From positions 1 to 32,122 of the forward strand of contig CAJXPR010000037.1 of the NCBI GenBank assembly GCA_913058135.1: a stretch of 32,122 bases of DNA. Reading direction: 5' to 3'. The notes under the pieces were generated by a model that did no database searches, had not been told where the DNA came from, and saw nothing but the letters and a program-made list of their open reading frames with translations. Of this stretch, positions 16,478-26,167 are shown one piece after another. Source of the DNA: an uncultured Gammaproteobacteria bacterium. GTDB lineage: Bacteria > Pseudomonadota > Gammaproteobacteria > Pseudomonadales > Pseudohongiellaceae. Position 1 is the stretch's first letter. Each line of letters starts with the position of its first letter. The position numbers and the translations under genes are program-made.

Positions 16478-17370
16478 TGAAAGTCGAAAACCGATACATT
16501 TATATTGTTCTCGCCTCATTGGCACTGGCAGGGTCTGTTGCTGCCGGTGTTTTTGTTTACGCAGGCGGTTACGACACTTCTGCCCTGAAACAGCACACTG
16601 CTCTTGTTTATCAGATCATGACCACGGTGCGCTCCCGCTCGGTGGCAGTGCGGAGCGATTTCAGCACCCCGGATCTTGACGAGGTGGACTGGCAGAATGC
16701 CGGCATTCTGCAGTACGAAAACAATTGCCGCCAGTGTCATGGCGCGCCTGGCCGTCCACCGGACAGTTTCTCGCTGGGCATGAAACCGGCCCCTACCGCC
16801 ATTGTTGAACTGGCCCGCAGACGGACGCCGCAGGAGATATACCATGTTATCGAACACGGCATAAAGATGACCGGTATGCCCGCATGGGCGTATCGCATGA
16901 GCGCAGCGGAAATGTGGCAGGTGGTCGCCGTGATCAAACAGGTTGCCAATATGACCCATGACGATTATGACCGCCTTTTGCGTCAGGCCCGCGCACAGAC
17001 AACTGACGTAGCGACTGCACAAACGCAAAATCTGTTGCAACGGGCCACGGCGGAAGAATCAGCCTTTCCCCAGGCTGATGAAACCGGATCACAGGTGAGT
17101 ATCGGGAAAGTGGCGTTTCAGCAATACAACTGCGTCAGCTGTCACGTTATTCCCGGCATTACCGCGGCGCGGACGAACGTGGGTCCGCCACTTGAAGACG
17201 TTACCCGACGCAGCTACATCGCAGGTGTTCTGGCCTACAGCGATGACAACCTGGTGCGGTGGATCCGCTCACCAACAGCAATAGACCCCGACACCCTGAT
17301 GCCGGATCTGGGCGTTAGCGAAGCGCATGCGCGGGCCATGCTCGCCTACCTCAAATCGGTGGCGCAGTGA
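16477..17370 (+). CDS. Membrane-anchored dihaem cytochrome c
   Basis: 297 aa. One N-terminal helix (about 8-30) anchors two periplasmic cytochrome c domains. Domain 1 has NNCRQCH (Cys84, Cys87, His88) and axial Met134 in MTGMPAW; domain 2 has NCVSCH (Cys219, Cys222, His223) and axial Met275 in LMPDLG. The linker (about 165-205) is rich in Gln/Ala/Glu. ATG 16477 shares bases with the previous stop (TGATG), so translation is coupled. Domain 1 resembles the GxPAW-type c domains found in alcohol-dehydrogenase and bc-type electron carriers; domain 2 is a paralogue of the preceding lipoprotein. Likely role: collecting electrons from bc1 or a dehydrogenase for the caa3 oxidase. Last gene of the operon; a strong hairpin follows. 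Confidence 0.88.
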   Translation: MKVENRYIYIVLASLALAGSVAAGVFVYAGGYDTSALKQHTALVYQIMTTVRSRSVAVRSDFSTPDLDEVDWQNAGILQYENNCRQCHGAPGRPPDSFSLGMKPAPTAIVELARRRTPQEIYHVIEHGIKMTGMPAWAYRMSAAEMWQVVAVIKQVANMTHDDYDRLLRQARAQTTDVATAQTQNLLQRATAEESAFPQADETGSQVSIGKVAFQQYNCVSCHVIPGITAARTNVGPPLEDVTRRSYIAGVLAYSDDNLVRWIRSPTAIDPDTLMPDLGVSEAHARAMLAYLKSVAQ

Positions 17371-17377
17371 CAAAAAA

Positions 17378-17409
17378 AATGGCGGCACTGCATTTACAGT
17401 ACCGCCATT
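17378..17409 (-). terminator. Intrinsic terminator between the oxidase operon and katG
   Basis: AATGGCGG (17378-17385) pairs with CCGCCATT (17402-17409), and ACTG/CAGT extends the stem past one mismatch, leaving a 6-base loop. On the - strand it is followed by eight T (17379-17372), a textbook terminator for katG; on the + strand the trailing sequence is only moderately T-rich, so it may act in both directions. A second hairpin, GCCGGG (17427-17432) / CCCGGC (17440-17445), lies between it and the katG stop. Confidence 0.85.
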
Positions 17410-17453
17410 CGTTTGGTTTTCGTCAAGCCGGGGTCATAACCCGGCACTCACCG

Positions 17454-19753
<2,300 letters not shown>

Positions 19754-19808
19754 CGAAAAACCTATGATATTGATTCGGAAAACGAATGCATGCGCCAAAG
19801 CAGCCAGA

Positions 19809-19829
19809 GTGCGCGCTGTCAGCACGCAC
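19809..19829 (-). terminator. Hairpin downstream of efp
   Basis: A 9-bp stem (GTGCG.GCT / AGC.CGCAC, one G.T wobble in the RNA) with a 3-base loop lies 23 bp after the efp stop on the - strand. No T-run follows, so termination there is plausible but not assured. Confidence 0.4.
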
Positions 19830-19851
19830 CGGCTGGTTTGCCGACGCCCAA

Positions 19852-20418
19852 TCAGCGCTTGACGCGCGACTTGTATTCGCCGGTGCGGGTGTCGATTTCG
19901 ACAGAATCACCGATTTCGCAGAACGAAGATACTGACAGCTCGTAGCCACTGTTGAGGCGCGCTGTTTTCATCACCTTGCCAGAGGTATCGCCGCGGGCGG
20001 ATGGTTCGGTGTAGGCGATTTCGCGGACGATCGAGTTGGGCAGGTCAATGGAGATGACTTTGCCGTTGTAGAACACCGCCTGGCAGATATCTTCCATGCC
20101 GTCTTCGATGTAGTCGATGACATTGTCCAGATCGTCTTTTTCAATCTCGATCTGTTCGTAGTCGGTGTCAACAAACACGTACATGGGGTCAGCAAAATAG
20201 GAATAAGTCACTTCCTTTTGCTCCAGCACCACGTTTTCCAGCTTGTCGTCTGCCTTGAAAACAGTTTCGGTTGCAACGCCGTTGAGCAGGTTCTTGAGTT
20301 TCATCTTGCAGACCGCAGAGTTGCGGCCTGATTTGTTGAACTCGGTCTTCTGCACTTTCCAGGGCGACCCGCCGACCATGATGACCTGACCGGCACGGAT
20401 TTCTTGTGCGATTTTCAT
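19852..20418 (-). CDS. efp: Elongation factor P, arginine-32 type
   Basis: 188 aa translation factor that binds between the P and E sites and relieves stalling at polyproline. Three-domain EF-P of normal length; the domain III end [16 protein letters not shown] is typical. The tip of the domain I loop reads NKSGRNSAV with Arg at residue 32, the form modified by O-linked dTDP-rhamnose in Pseudomonas and Neisseria, rather than the Lys34 of E. coli that is beta-lysylated. The modifying enzyme EarP is encoded 29 bp upstream in the same direction, which agrees. No epmA/epmB homologue is seen. ATG at 20418. Confidence 0.97.
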   Translation of the reverse strand: MKIAQEIRAGQVIMVGGSPWKVQKTEFNKSGRNSAVCKMKLKNLLNGVATETVFKADDKLENVVLEQKEVTYSYFADPMYVFVDTDYEQIEIEKDDLDNVIDYIEDGMEDICQAVFYNGKVISIDLPNSIVREIAYTEPSARGDTSGKVMKTARLNSGYELSVSSFCEIGDSVEIDTRTGEYKSRVKR

Positions 20419-20447
20419 GAATGCGTACTCAAATAATGGGGTAACGG

Positions 20448-21737
20448 CTAGGGCCGGTTACGGTAGAACTGCATCAGACTGCTTGCCAGATCGGGCAAAG
20501 CAGCCAGTTTCTGCTGCCAGTTCCGGGCCCTGTGGGTCAGGTCCGGGAGTTGCGGGCGCAGATCATGCCATAATTTTCGACAGTCTGCATCAAGATTCCA
20601 GAACCGTGTGAATCTTGCCAGTTTGTCGGCGCTGGCGGGCGACCACCGGTCTTCGCCATAACGCGCCAGAAACGCCTCGAGTTTGATCTGATGTGCATCA
20701 TCCTGCTGCGGATAGATATGCCAGATCAGCGGCTTGGCCGCCCACTGGGCGCGAACAAAAGAGTCTTCTCCACGCACCAGGTTCAGATCACAAACACTGA
20801 GCAGACAATCGTAGTCGTCCAGCGACAGAAAAGGAATGATCGCCACGCTGAGCGAACCTTGGGTAAACACTTCGCCCGCGACCGGGATCTGAGCCAGATC
20901 CAGAGCATCGGCAACGTCGGCCACCAGACTGCCGGCCGGCACCAGACACAGCACCGGCCCTGCACCTTCTGCCATGGCCGCAAACCAGCTTCTGAGTGCA
21001 ACATTGCCCGGCGGCTTGGGATAGGCAAACAGCGATATCCACAGCGCACTCCCTGGCGCTGATATACTCAGCCTGTCTGCCGCACAACCCATCACCGGTA
21101 TCAATGCCGCCCGCGTCCGCGCCTGTTCCGCCTGCCAGGACTGATGCGTCTGCAGCAAATCACGCTCACGCAACAAACCACCTGTGCCTTTGGTAAACCC
21201 TGGAAAAAAGAAGGTTTTGCTTAGTACTGCGGACGATGTTGAACCCTGGCCTCCGGTCACAGACTGCAATGATCGTTGACCATGGTAGTCCTCCACCCAT
21301 GTTTCAGCGCTGAGGTATTCCAGATTGATCCAGCATAGGGGCCTACGGCCTGCGCTGAATTGCGCCATGGCAGCGATCAGGGCATCCGGCAGCCTGCAGC
21401 CGAAGGCTTCGAGCACAAGCGTGGCAGACGCCAGGATGTCGGGCCAGTCAATGCCGTCCTGCCAACGGCGAAGTTCAACGCCCTGTTCCTCGATTTGTGT
21501 CTGCGCATGGGCATCCTGACGCTGCAGAAAGTCCAGAGCCCTGTCCCAGTCATCGACATAGAGCACAATCGGTTGGCCGTGTTCACGCACCAGTTGCCGG
21601 GCCAGACGCCAGCACACCCCGATATCACCAAAGTTGTCGATGACGGCGCAAAAAATCAGCCAGGTGTCGCGATTGTCGGACGTGGCTGGGGTGGCATCGG
21701 GAGATGATTGTTCTGACACGGACATAAGCAGCGCCAT
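20448..21737 (-). CDS. earP: EF-P arginine rhamnosyltransferase EarP
   Basis: Transfers rhamnose from dTDP-L-rhamnose to Arg32 of EF-P; a GT-B glycosyltransferase. 429 aa as given (start ATG 21737; ATG 21725 is also possible, neither with a good ribosome site, and the first 20 residues look disordered). Seen: [18 protein letters not shown] with Asp34 and Asp38 matching the catalytic/substrate Asp pair of known Ear[39 protein letters not shown]; and [20 protein letters not shown] carrying the conserved nucleotide-sugar-binding Glu; [17 protein letters not shown]. Forms an operon with efp. Genes for dTDP-rhamnose synthesis (rml) are not in the window. Divergent from the histidine kinase gene. 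Confidence 0.95.
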   Translation of the reverse strand: MALLMSVSEQSSPDATPATSDNRDTWLIFCAVIDNFGDIGVCWRLARQLVREHGQPIVLYVDDWDRALDFLQRQDAHAQTQIEEQGVELRRWQDGIDWPDILASATLVLEAFGCRLPDALIAAMAQFSAGRRPLCWINLEYLSAETWVEDYHGQRSLQSVTGGQGSTSSAVLSKTFFFPGFTKGTGGLLRERDLLQTHQSWQAEQARTRAALIPVMGCAADRLSISAPGSALWISLFAYPKPPGNVALRSWFAAMAEGAGPVLCLVPAGSLVADVADALDLAQIPVAGEVFTQGSLSVAIIPFLSLDDYDCLLSVCDLNLVRGEDSFVRAQWAAKPLIWHIYPQQDDAHQIKLEAFLARYGEDRWSPASADKLARFTRFWNLDADCRKLWHDLRPQLPDLTHRARNWQQKLAALPDLASSLMQFYRNRP

Positions 21738-21896
21738 GGGGACGCGATAAAGCCGACGGGACTACAGCATAACGCAGTCCTTGTGACATCGCCACGACAG
21801 CAAAGGCCAGGCCAGATAGCCAATCAGCTACTGTCGTCCGGTGGCAAATTGTGGGACGATGGCTTGAGGCAAAACAATAAGGCTACGACAAGCACC

Positions 21897-23903
21897 ATGC
21901 GACGCTCTGCAACGCCCTTGACCCATTTTCCTGACAAACGCAGACCCCGGCGGACCCGTCTGCAATCACGGGCCTGGCGTATTGCCGGTGTTTATGCCGT
22001 CGTCGCCGTGATATGGATTGTGTTCTCCGATCAGGTGCTGGCGTTTTTTGTCTCCGACCCCGCTGTATTGGTCCGCTGGAGTGTCTATAAAGGTATTGGT
22101 TTTGTCGCCTTCACCTCGCTATTGCTGCTGATCATGATGCAGCGTGCCTATGGTGCCATCGAAGACGGCTATGCCAGCCTGAAAGCACACAAGCACGAGA
22201 TAGAACACGGCAACCGCCTGTACGAGGCACTAAGCCAGATCAATCAGTCAATTGTCACCGCCGCCGACCGCGACGAGCTGTTCCGGCACGTTACCCAGGC
22301 GCTGGTAAACCACGGCGGCTTTCGCATGGCCTGGATTGGCTGGCACCTGCCTGAACAAGCGACGCTGGAACCGCTGGCAGCATTTGGCCATGGCACAGAC
22401 CACATAGACCATATTATCCAGCAGACTGAAGGTGAGGCCCGGGGACATGGTATCTGGGACAGCGTGATCAACGACTGTGTGTCCTATGTTTGCAATGATG
22501 TGCTGTTCGATCCGGTATCGCAGGGCTGGCGCCACGAGGCCATCAAACAGAATCTGCAATCGTTTGCAGCGCTGCCGCTGCGGATTGCCGGTGAGGTGCA
22601 AGGGGTATTGAGCGTCTACGCTGGCGAACCCGACTTTTTTGGCGACAAGGACATCAATCTGCTCGAGGAAGCGGCCCGGGATGTGTCGTTTGCACTGGAC
22701 AACTTTGTCCTGGCGGAGGAGCGGCGGGAAGCCGAAGCCATCGCTCACGGGGAGAGCCAGTTTTCACAAGCGATGATCGAGAGCATGCCCGGCATTGTAT
22801 ATTTTTATGATGAACAGGGGAGATTTCTGCGCTGGAACAGGAACTTTGAAACCGTGTCCGGCTACAGCGGAGAAGAAGTAGCACAGATGCACCCTCTGCA
22901 GTTTTTTGACGTTGACGACCAACCCGCGCTTGAAGCCAGTATTGCCCGGGTCTTCAGCCATGGCGAAGCGTCAGTGGAAGCCTCGTTCCGGTCCCGGAGT
23001 GGAGCTAAAAGGCCCTACTTCTTTACCGGCCGCAGCCTCATCTTTGAAGGCGAGCGCTGCCTGGTCGGTGTTGGCATCGACATCTCTGATCGCCGCAAGG
23101 CTGAGGATGCATTGCGCGAGCTTAACGAAAATCTGGAACACCTGGTTACCGAGCGCACGACTGAGCTGAGAGCCGCAGTGATCCGTGCTGAGGCCGCCGA
23201 TCGTATAAAGTCAGCGTTCCTGGCGACCATGTCACATGAACTTCGGACGCCGCTGAATTCGATTATCGGTTTTACCGGCATTGTGCTGCAGGAACTGGCG
23301 GGACCGCTGACCGGCGAACAGAAAAAGCAACTGGGGATGGTCCAGGGCAGCGCCCGCCACCTGCTGGAACTGATCAACGATGTGCTCGACCTGTCCAAGA
23401 TAGAGGCCGGTCAGCTGGAGGTTCGCTGCGAACCGTTTGATATCAGGGCATCGGTAGCGCAAGTAATGGAGTCCATGAAACCCATGGCCGAGCGCAAGCG
23501 AATAGACCTGCACTGCACACTGGACGCTGGGGTGCCTGATACGATGCGCGGCGACCGGCGCCGCACGGAGCAGGTACTGCTGAATCTGATCAATAATGCC
23601 ATAAAGTTCACTGATACCGGTAGCGTGACGCTGGAAGTGTCCGTGACCCCGGATGCCATGCTCAGTATCAGTGTGGCTGACACGGGCATCGGTATCAAAG
23701 CGGACGATCTGGCCAATCTGTTCCAGCCCTTTCAGCAGGTCGACTCTGGCCTGACCCGACAGCACGATGGCACGGGGCTGGGCCTGGCCATTTGCCGGCG
23801 ACTGACCGACCTCATGGGCGGTTGCATCACCGCAACCAGCGAATGGCAGGTCGGCAGTCGCTTCACGGCCCTTTTGCCGATGAATGTGGCGGAGGCATCA
23901 TGA
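21897..23903 (+). CDS. Membrane sensor histidine kinase (2 TM, GAF, PAS, HisKA, HATPase_c)
   Basis: 668 aa from ATG 21897; a GTG at 21783 would add 38 low-complexity residues and cannot be excluded. Two helices (about 28-50 and 64-82) of the WIVFSD...YKGIGFVAFTSLLLL kind that is found at the N-terminus of many proteobacterial GGDEF and kinase proteins. Then a GAF domain (about 105-270), a PAS domain (about 290-400, SMPGIVYFYDEQGRFLRWN), a short coiled coil (ENLEHLVTERTTELRAA), the dimerisation domain with phosphorylatable His in SHELRTPLNSIIGF, and the ATPase with LLNLINNAIKFTD, ADTGIGI and GTGLGLAICRRL. No receiver domain is fused; the receiver is a separate gene overlapping the stop codon by 4 bp. 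Signal not known. Confidence 0.92.
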   Translation: MRRSATPLTHFPDKRRPRRTRLQSRAWRIAGVYAVVAVIWIVFSDQVLAFFVSDPAVLVRWSVYKGIGFVAFTSLLLLIMMQRAYGAIEDGYASLKAHKHEIEHGNRLYEALSQINQSIVTAADRDELFRHVTQALVNHGGFRMAWIGWHLPEQATLEPLAAFGHGTDHIDHIIQQTEGEARGHGIWDSVINDCVSYVCNDVLFDPVSQGWRHEAIKQNLQSFAALPLRIAGEVQGVLSVYAGEPDFFGDKDINLLEEAARDVSFALDNFVLAEERREAEAIAHGESQFSQAMIESMPGIVYFYDEQGRFLRWNRNFETVSGYSGEEVAQMHPLQFFDVDDQPALEASIARVFSHGEASVEASFRSRSGAKRPYFFTGRSLIFEGERCLVGVGIDISDRRKAEDALRELNENLEHLVTERTTELRAAVIRAEAADRIKSAFLATMSHELRTPLNSIIGFTGIVLQELAGPLTGEQKKQLGMVQGSARHLLELINDVLDLSKIEAGQLEVRCEPFDIRASVAQVMESMKPMAERKRIDLHCTLDAGVPDTMRGDRRRTEQVLLNLINNAIKFTDTGSVTLEVSVTPDAMLSISVADTGIGIKADDLANLFQPFQQVDSGLTRQHDGTGLGLAICRRLTDLMGGCITATSEWQVGSRFTALLPMNVAEAS

Positions 23904-24292
23904 ACAAGACCGTCCTGTTGATCGAAGACAACGAACAGAATCGCTACCTGACTACCTTCCTGCTGGAGAGGCACGGATACACCGTGATCTCTGCGCGTGA
24001 CGGTATGAGTGGTATTCAACTGGCCAATAGCAGTGTTCCGGATATCATTCTACTGGACATCCAGTTACCAACCATGGACGGTTATGAGGTGGCACAGGCG
24101 CTGCGTCAGTGCGGACAGCTGAGTCAGGTGCCGATTGTCGCTGTTACGTCCTACGCCATGGTCGGCGACCGCGAGAAAACCCTGACTGCCGGCTGCAATG
24201 GTTATATCGAAAAACCCATAAACCCCGACACTTTTATCAGCGAGATCGAGCAGTTCCTGCCCGACCAGCGCGCAGCAAACGAGGTTTCATAA
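23900..24292 (+). CDS. Single-domain response regulator (CheY-like)
   Basis: 130 aa receiver domain alone, with no DNA-binding output. Seen: acidic pocket Glu9/Asp10, phospho-acceptor Asp53 (LLDIQLP), Thr83 and Lys105 (IEKP), all the residues needed for phosphorylation. The ATG at 23900 overlaps the kinase stop (ATGA), with GGAGG at 23891-23895, and the next gene begins 7 bp after its stop. It resembles the DivK/PleD-receiver subclass (IEDNEQNRYL). Probably phosphorylated by the preceding kinase and passing the signal to the next protein or another kinase. Confidence 0.92.
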   Translation: MNKTVLLIEDNEQNRYLTTFLLERHGYTVISARDGMSGIQLANSSVPDIILLDIQLPTMDGYEVAQALRQCGQLSQVPIVAVTSYAMVGDREKTLTAGCNGYIEKPINPDTFISEIEQFLPDQRAANEVS

Positions 24293-24299
24293 GTACGCC

Positions 24300-26144
24300 A
24301 TGAAACTCATACTGCTTGTTGACGATAATGAAGACAATCTCTATTACCTGGAGGCTCTGCTGGGCGGGTATGGCTATCAGACCGTCACTGCGCGTCATGG
24401 CGCCGAGGCACTGGTCAAGGCTCGCAAACGCCCACCCGATGTGCTGATCTCGGATCTACTGATGCCGGTCATGGATGGGTATACCCTGCTGCGTCACTGG
24501 AAGCACGATCCGACTTTGCAGGGAATACCCTTTATCGTCTATACCGCCACCTACACGGAACCGGAAGACGAAGAGCTGGCCATGAATCTGGGCGCCGATG
24601 CCTTTATCCTGAAACCGGCAGAACCGGATACCTTCATGGACAAACTGCGTGCCGTAGAACAGCGCGTTGTCGATAACAGTCTGAATACCCCGGCGCAGCC
24701 GTCTGGTAACCAGCAGGAACTGCTCAAGGTTTACAGCGAGACCCTGATTCGCAAGCTGGAAGAAAAAATGTTGCAGCTGGAAGAAGCCAATCGCAAGTTG
24801 CAGCTGGATATCACCCGGCGCAAGGAAGCCGAGGACAAGATCGAGCAACTGGCGTTCTACGATCCTCTGACCGGTCTACCCAACCGGCGCTTGATGCAGG
24901 ACCGGCTGCAACACAGCATCGCGGCCAGTTCACGCCTGCAACGCTACGGCGCGCTACTGTTCATTGACCTGGACAATTTCAAGACGCTAAATGATACGAA
25001 GGGCCATAACGTCGGCGACAAATTGCTGATGATGGCCGCACAGCGCCTGGACAGCTGTGTACGCGAAGGAGATACCGTTGCGCGCTTTGGTGGTGACGAA
25101 TTCGTGGTAATTCTGGAAGCACTTAGTGATAACGCTGACCAGGCAGCCGCGAGGGCTGAAGTCGCTGGCGAAAAGATCCTGCGCGCGATGAGTGATGCCT
25201 ACCAGCTTCAAGGTGAGGACTATCACGGCAGCGCCAGTGTCGGCGTCAGCCTCTTTCGCGACCGCAATATCAATGCCGATGAGTTGATACGCCGCGCCGA
25301 TACCGCCATGTACCAGGCAAAACGCAGTGGCCGCAATACGCTGTATTTTTACGATCCCGCCATGCAGGCCGCGCTTGAGGCGCGCCTGCAAATGGAAACC
25401 GACCTGCGCACAGCGTTAGAGGAGAAGCAGTTCTGCCTGTACCTCCAGCCACAGGTCGACAAGGAAGGCAATGTGGTCGGCGCCGAGGCACTGATTCGTT
25501 GGTTATCGCCACAAAAAGGCATGATTTCGCCCTGTCAGTTTATTCCTCTGGCAGAAGAAACCGGGTTGATTGTGCCCATCGGCAACTGGGTACTCAACGC
25601 CGCGTGCAGAAAGCTCAAGATTTGGGAAAACAACGCAACGACCGCGCATCTGCAGCTGGCAATCAATGTCAGCGCGCGGCAGTTTCACCAGGATGATTTT
25701 GTTGACCAGGTGCTGCTCGCCATTAAAAACAACCGGGTTCGCCCTGGCAGCCTGAAACTGGAATTGACCGAAAGCCTGATTCTGGACAATGTTGACTCCG
25801 CTGTCGGTAAAATGAACGCCCTGAAGGACGCTGGTGTGCGGTTTTCCATGGATGATTTTGGCACCGGCTATTCGTCGCTGTCATACCTGACGCAACTGCC
25901 GCTGCATCAATTGAAGATTGACCAGTCCTTTGTTCACAAAATGCATGACAAACCGGTCAACGCAGTCATTGTACAAACCATCATCGGCATGGCCGACAAC
26001 CTGGACATCGAAGTGATTGCCGAGGGCGTGGAAACGGCCGCACAATTCCAGTTTTTAAAAGACCACGGCTGCCCTCTCTTTCAGGGTTACTACTTCGGCA
26101 AACCGGTTGACGAAAAAGAGTTCGAGCAGGCACTGACCAGGTAA
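24300..26144 (+). CDS. Receiver-GGDEF-EAL protein for cyclic di-GMP turnover
   Basis: 614 aa, cytoplasmic. Receiver domain 1-120 with phospho-acceptor Asp52 and Lys105; a coiled-coil linker 140-185 (EEKMLQLEEANRKLQ); GGDEF domain about 185-350 with the intact signature RFGGDEF (264-268) and an RxxD inhibitory site REGD (255-258) exactly five residues before it; EAL domain about 365-614 with intact EAL (396-398), NVSARQF, ELTES, DDFGTGYSSLSYL (518-530), KIDQSFV and EGVET. Both synthesis and breakdown of c-di-GMP are therefore possible, presumably switched by phosphorylation from the upstream kinase. No ribosome site directly ahead apart from GAGG within the preceding gene, so coupled translation is likely. 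Confidence 0.95.
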   Translation: MKLILLVDDNEDNLYYLEALLGGYGYQTVTARHGAEALVKARKRPPDVLISDLLMPVMDGYTLLRHWKHDPTLQGIPFIVYTATYTEPEDEELAMNLGADAFILKPAEPDTFMDKLRAVEQRVVDNSLNTPAQPSGNQQELLKVYSETLIRKLEEKMLQLEEANRKLQLDITRRKEAEDKIEQLAFYDPLTGLPNRRLMQDRLQHSIAASSRLQRYGALLFIDLDNFKTLNDTKGHNVGDKLLMMAAQRLDSCVREGDTVARFGGDEFVVILEALSDNADQAAARAEVAGEKILRAMSDAYQLQGEDYHGSASVGVSLFRDRNINADELIRRADTAMYQAKRSGRNTLYFYDPAMQAALEARLQMETDLRTALEEKQFCLYLQPQVDKEGNVVGAEALIRWLSPQKGMISPCQFIPLAEETGLIVPIGNWVLNAACRKLKIWENNATTAHLQLAINVSARQFHQDDFVDQVLLAIKNNRVRPGSLKLELTESLILDNVDSAVGKMNALKDAGVRFSMDDFGTGYSSLSYLTQLPLHQLKIDQSFVHKMHDKPVNAVIVQTIIGMADNLDIEVIAEGVETAAQFQFLKDHGCPLFQGYYFGKPVDEKEFEQALTR

Positions 26145-26167
26145 TTGCGTCAGCGCCTGTTCTTGTG

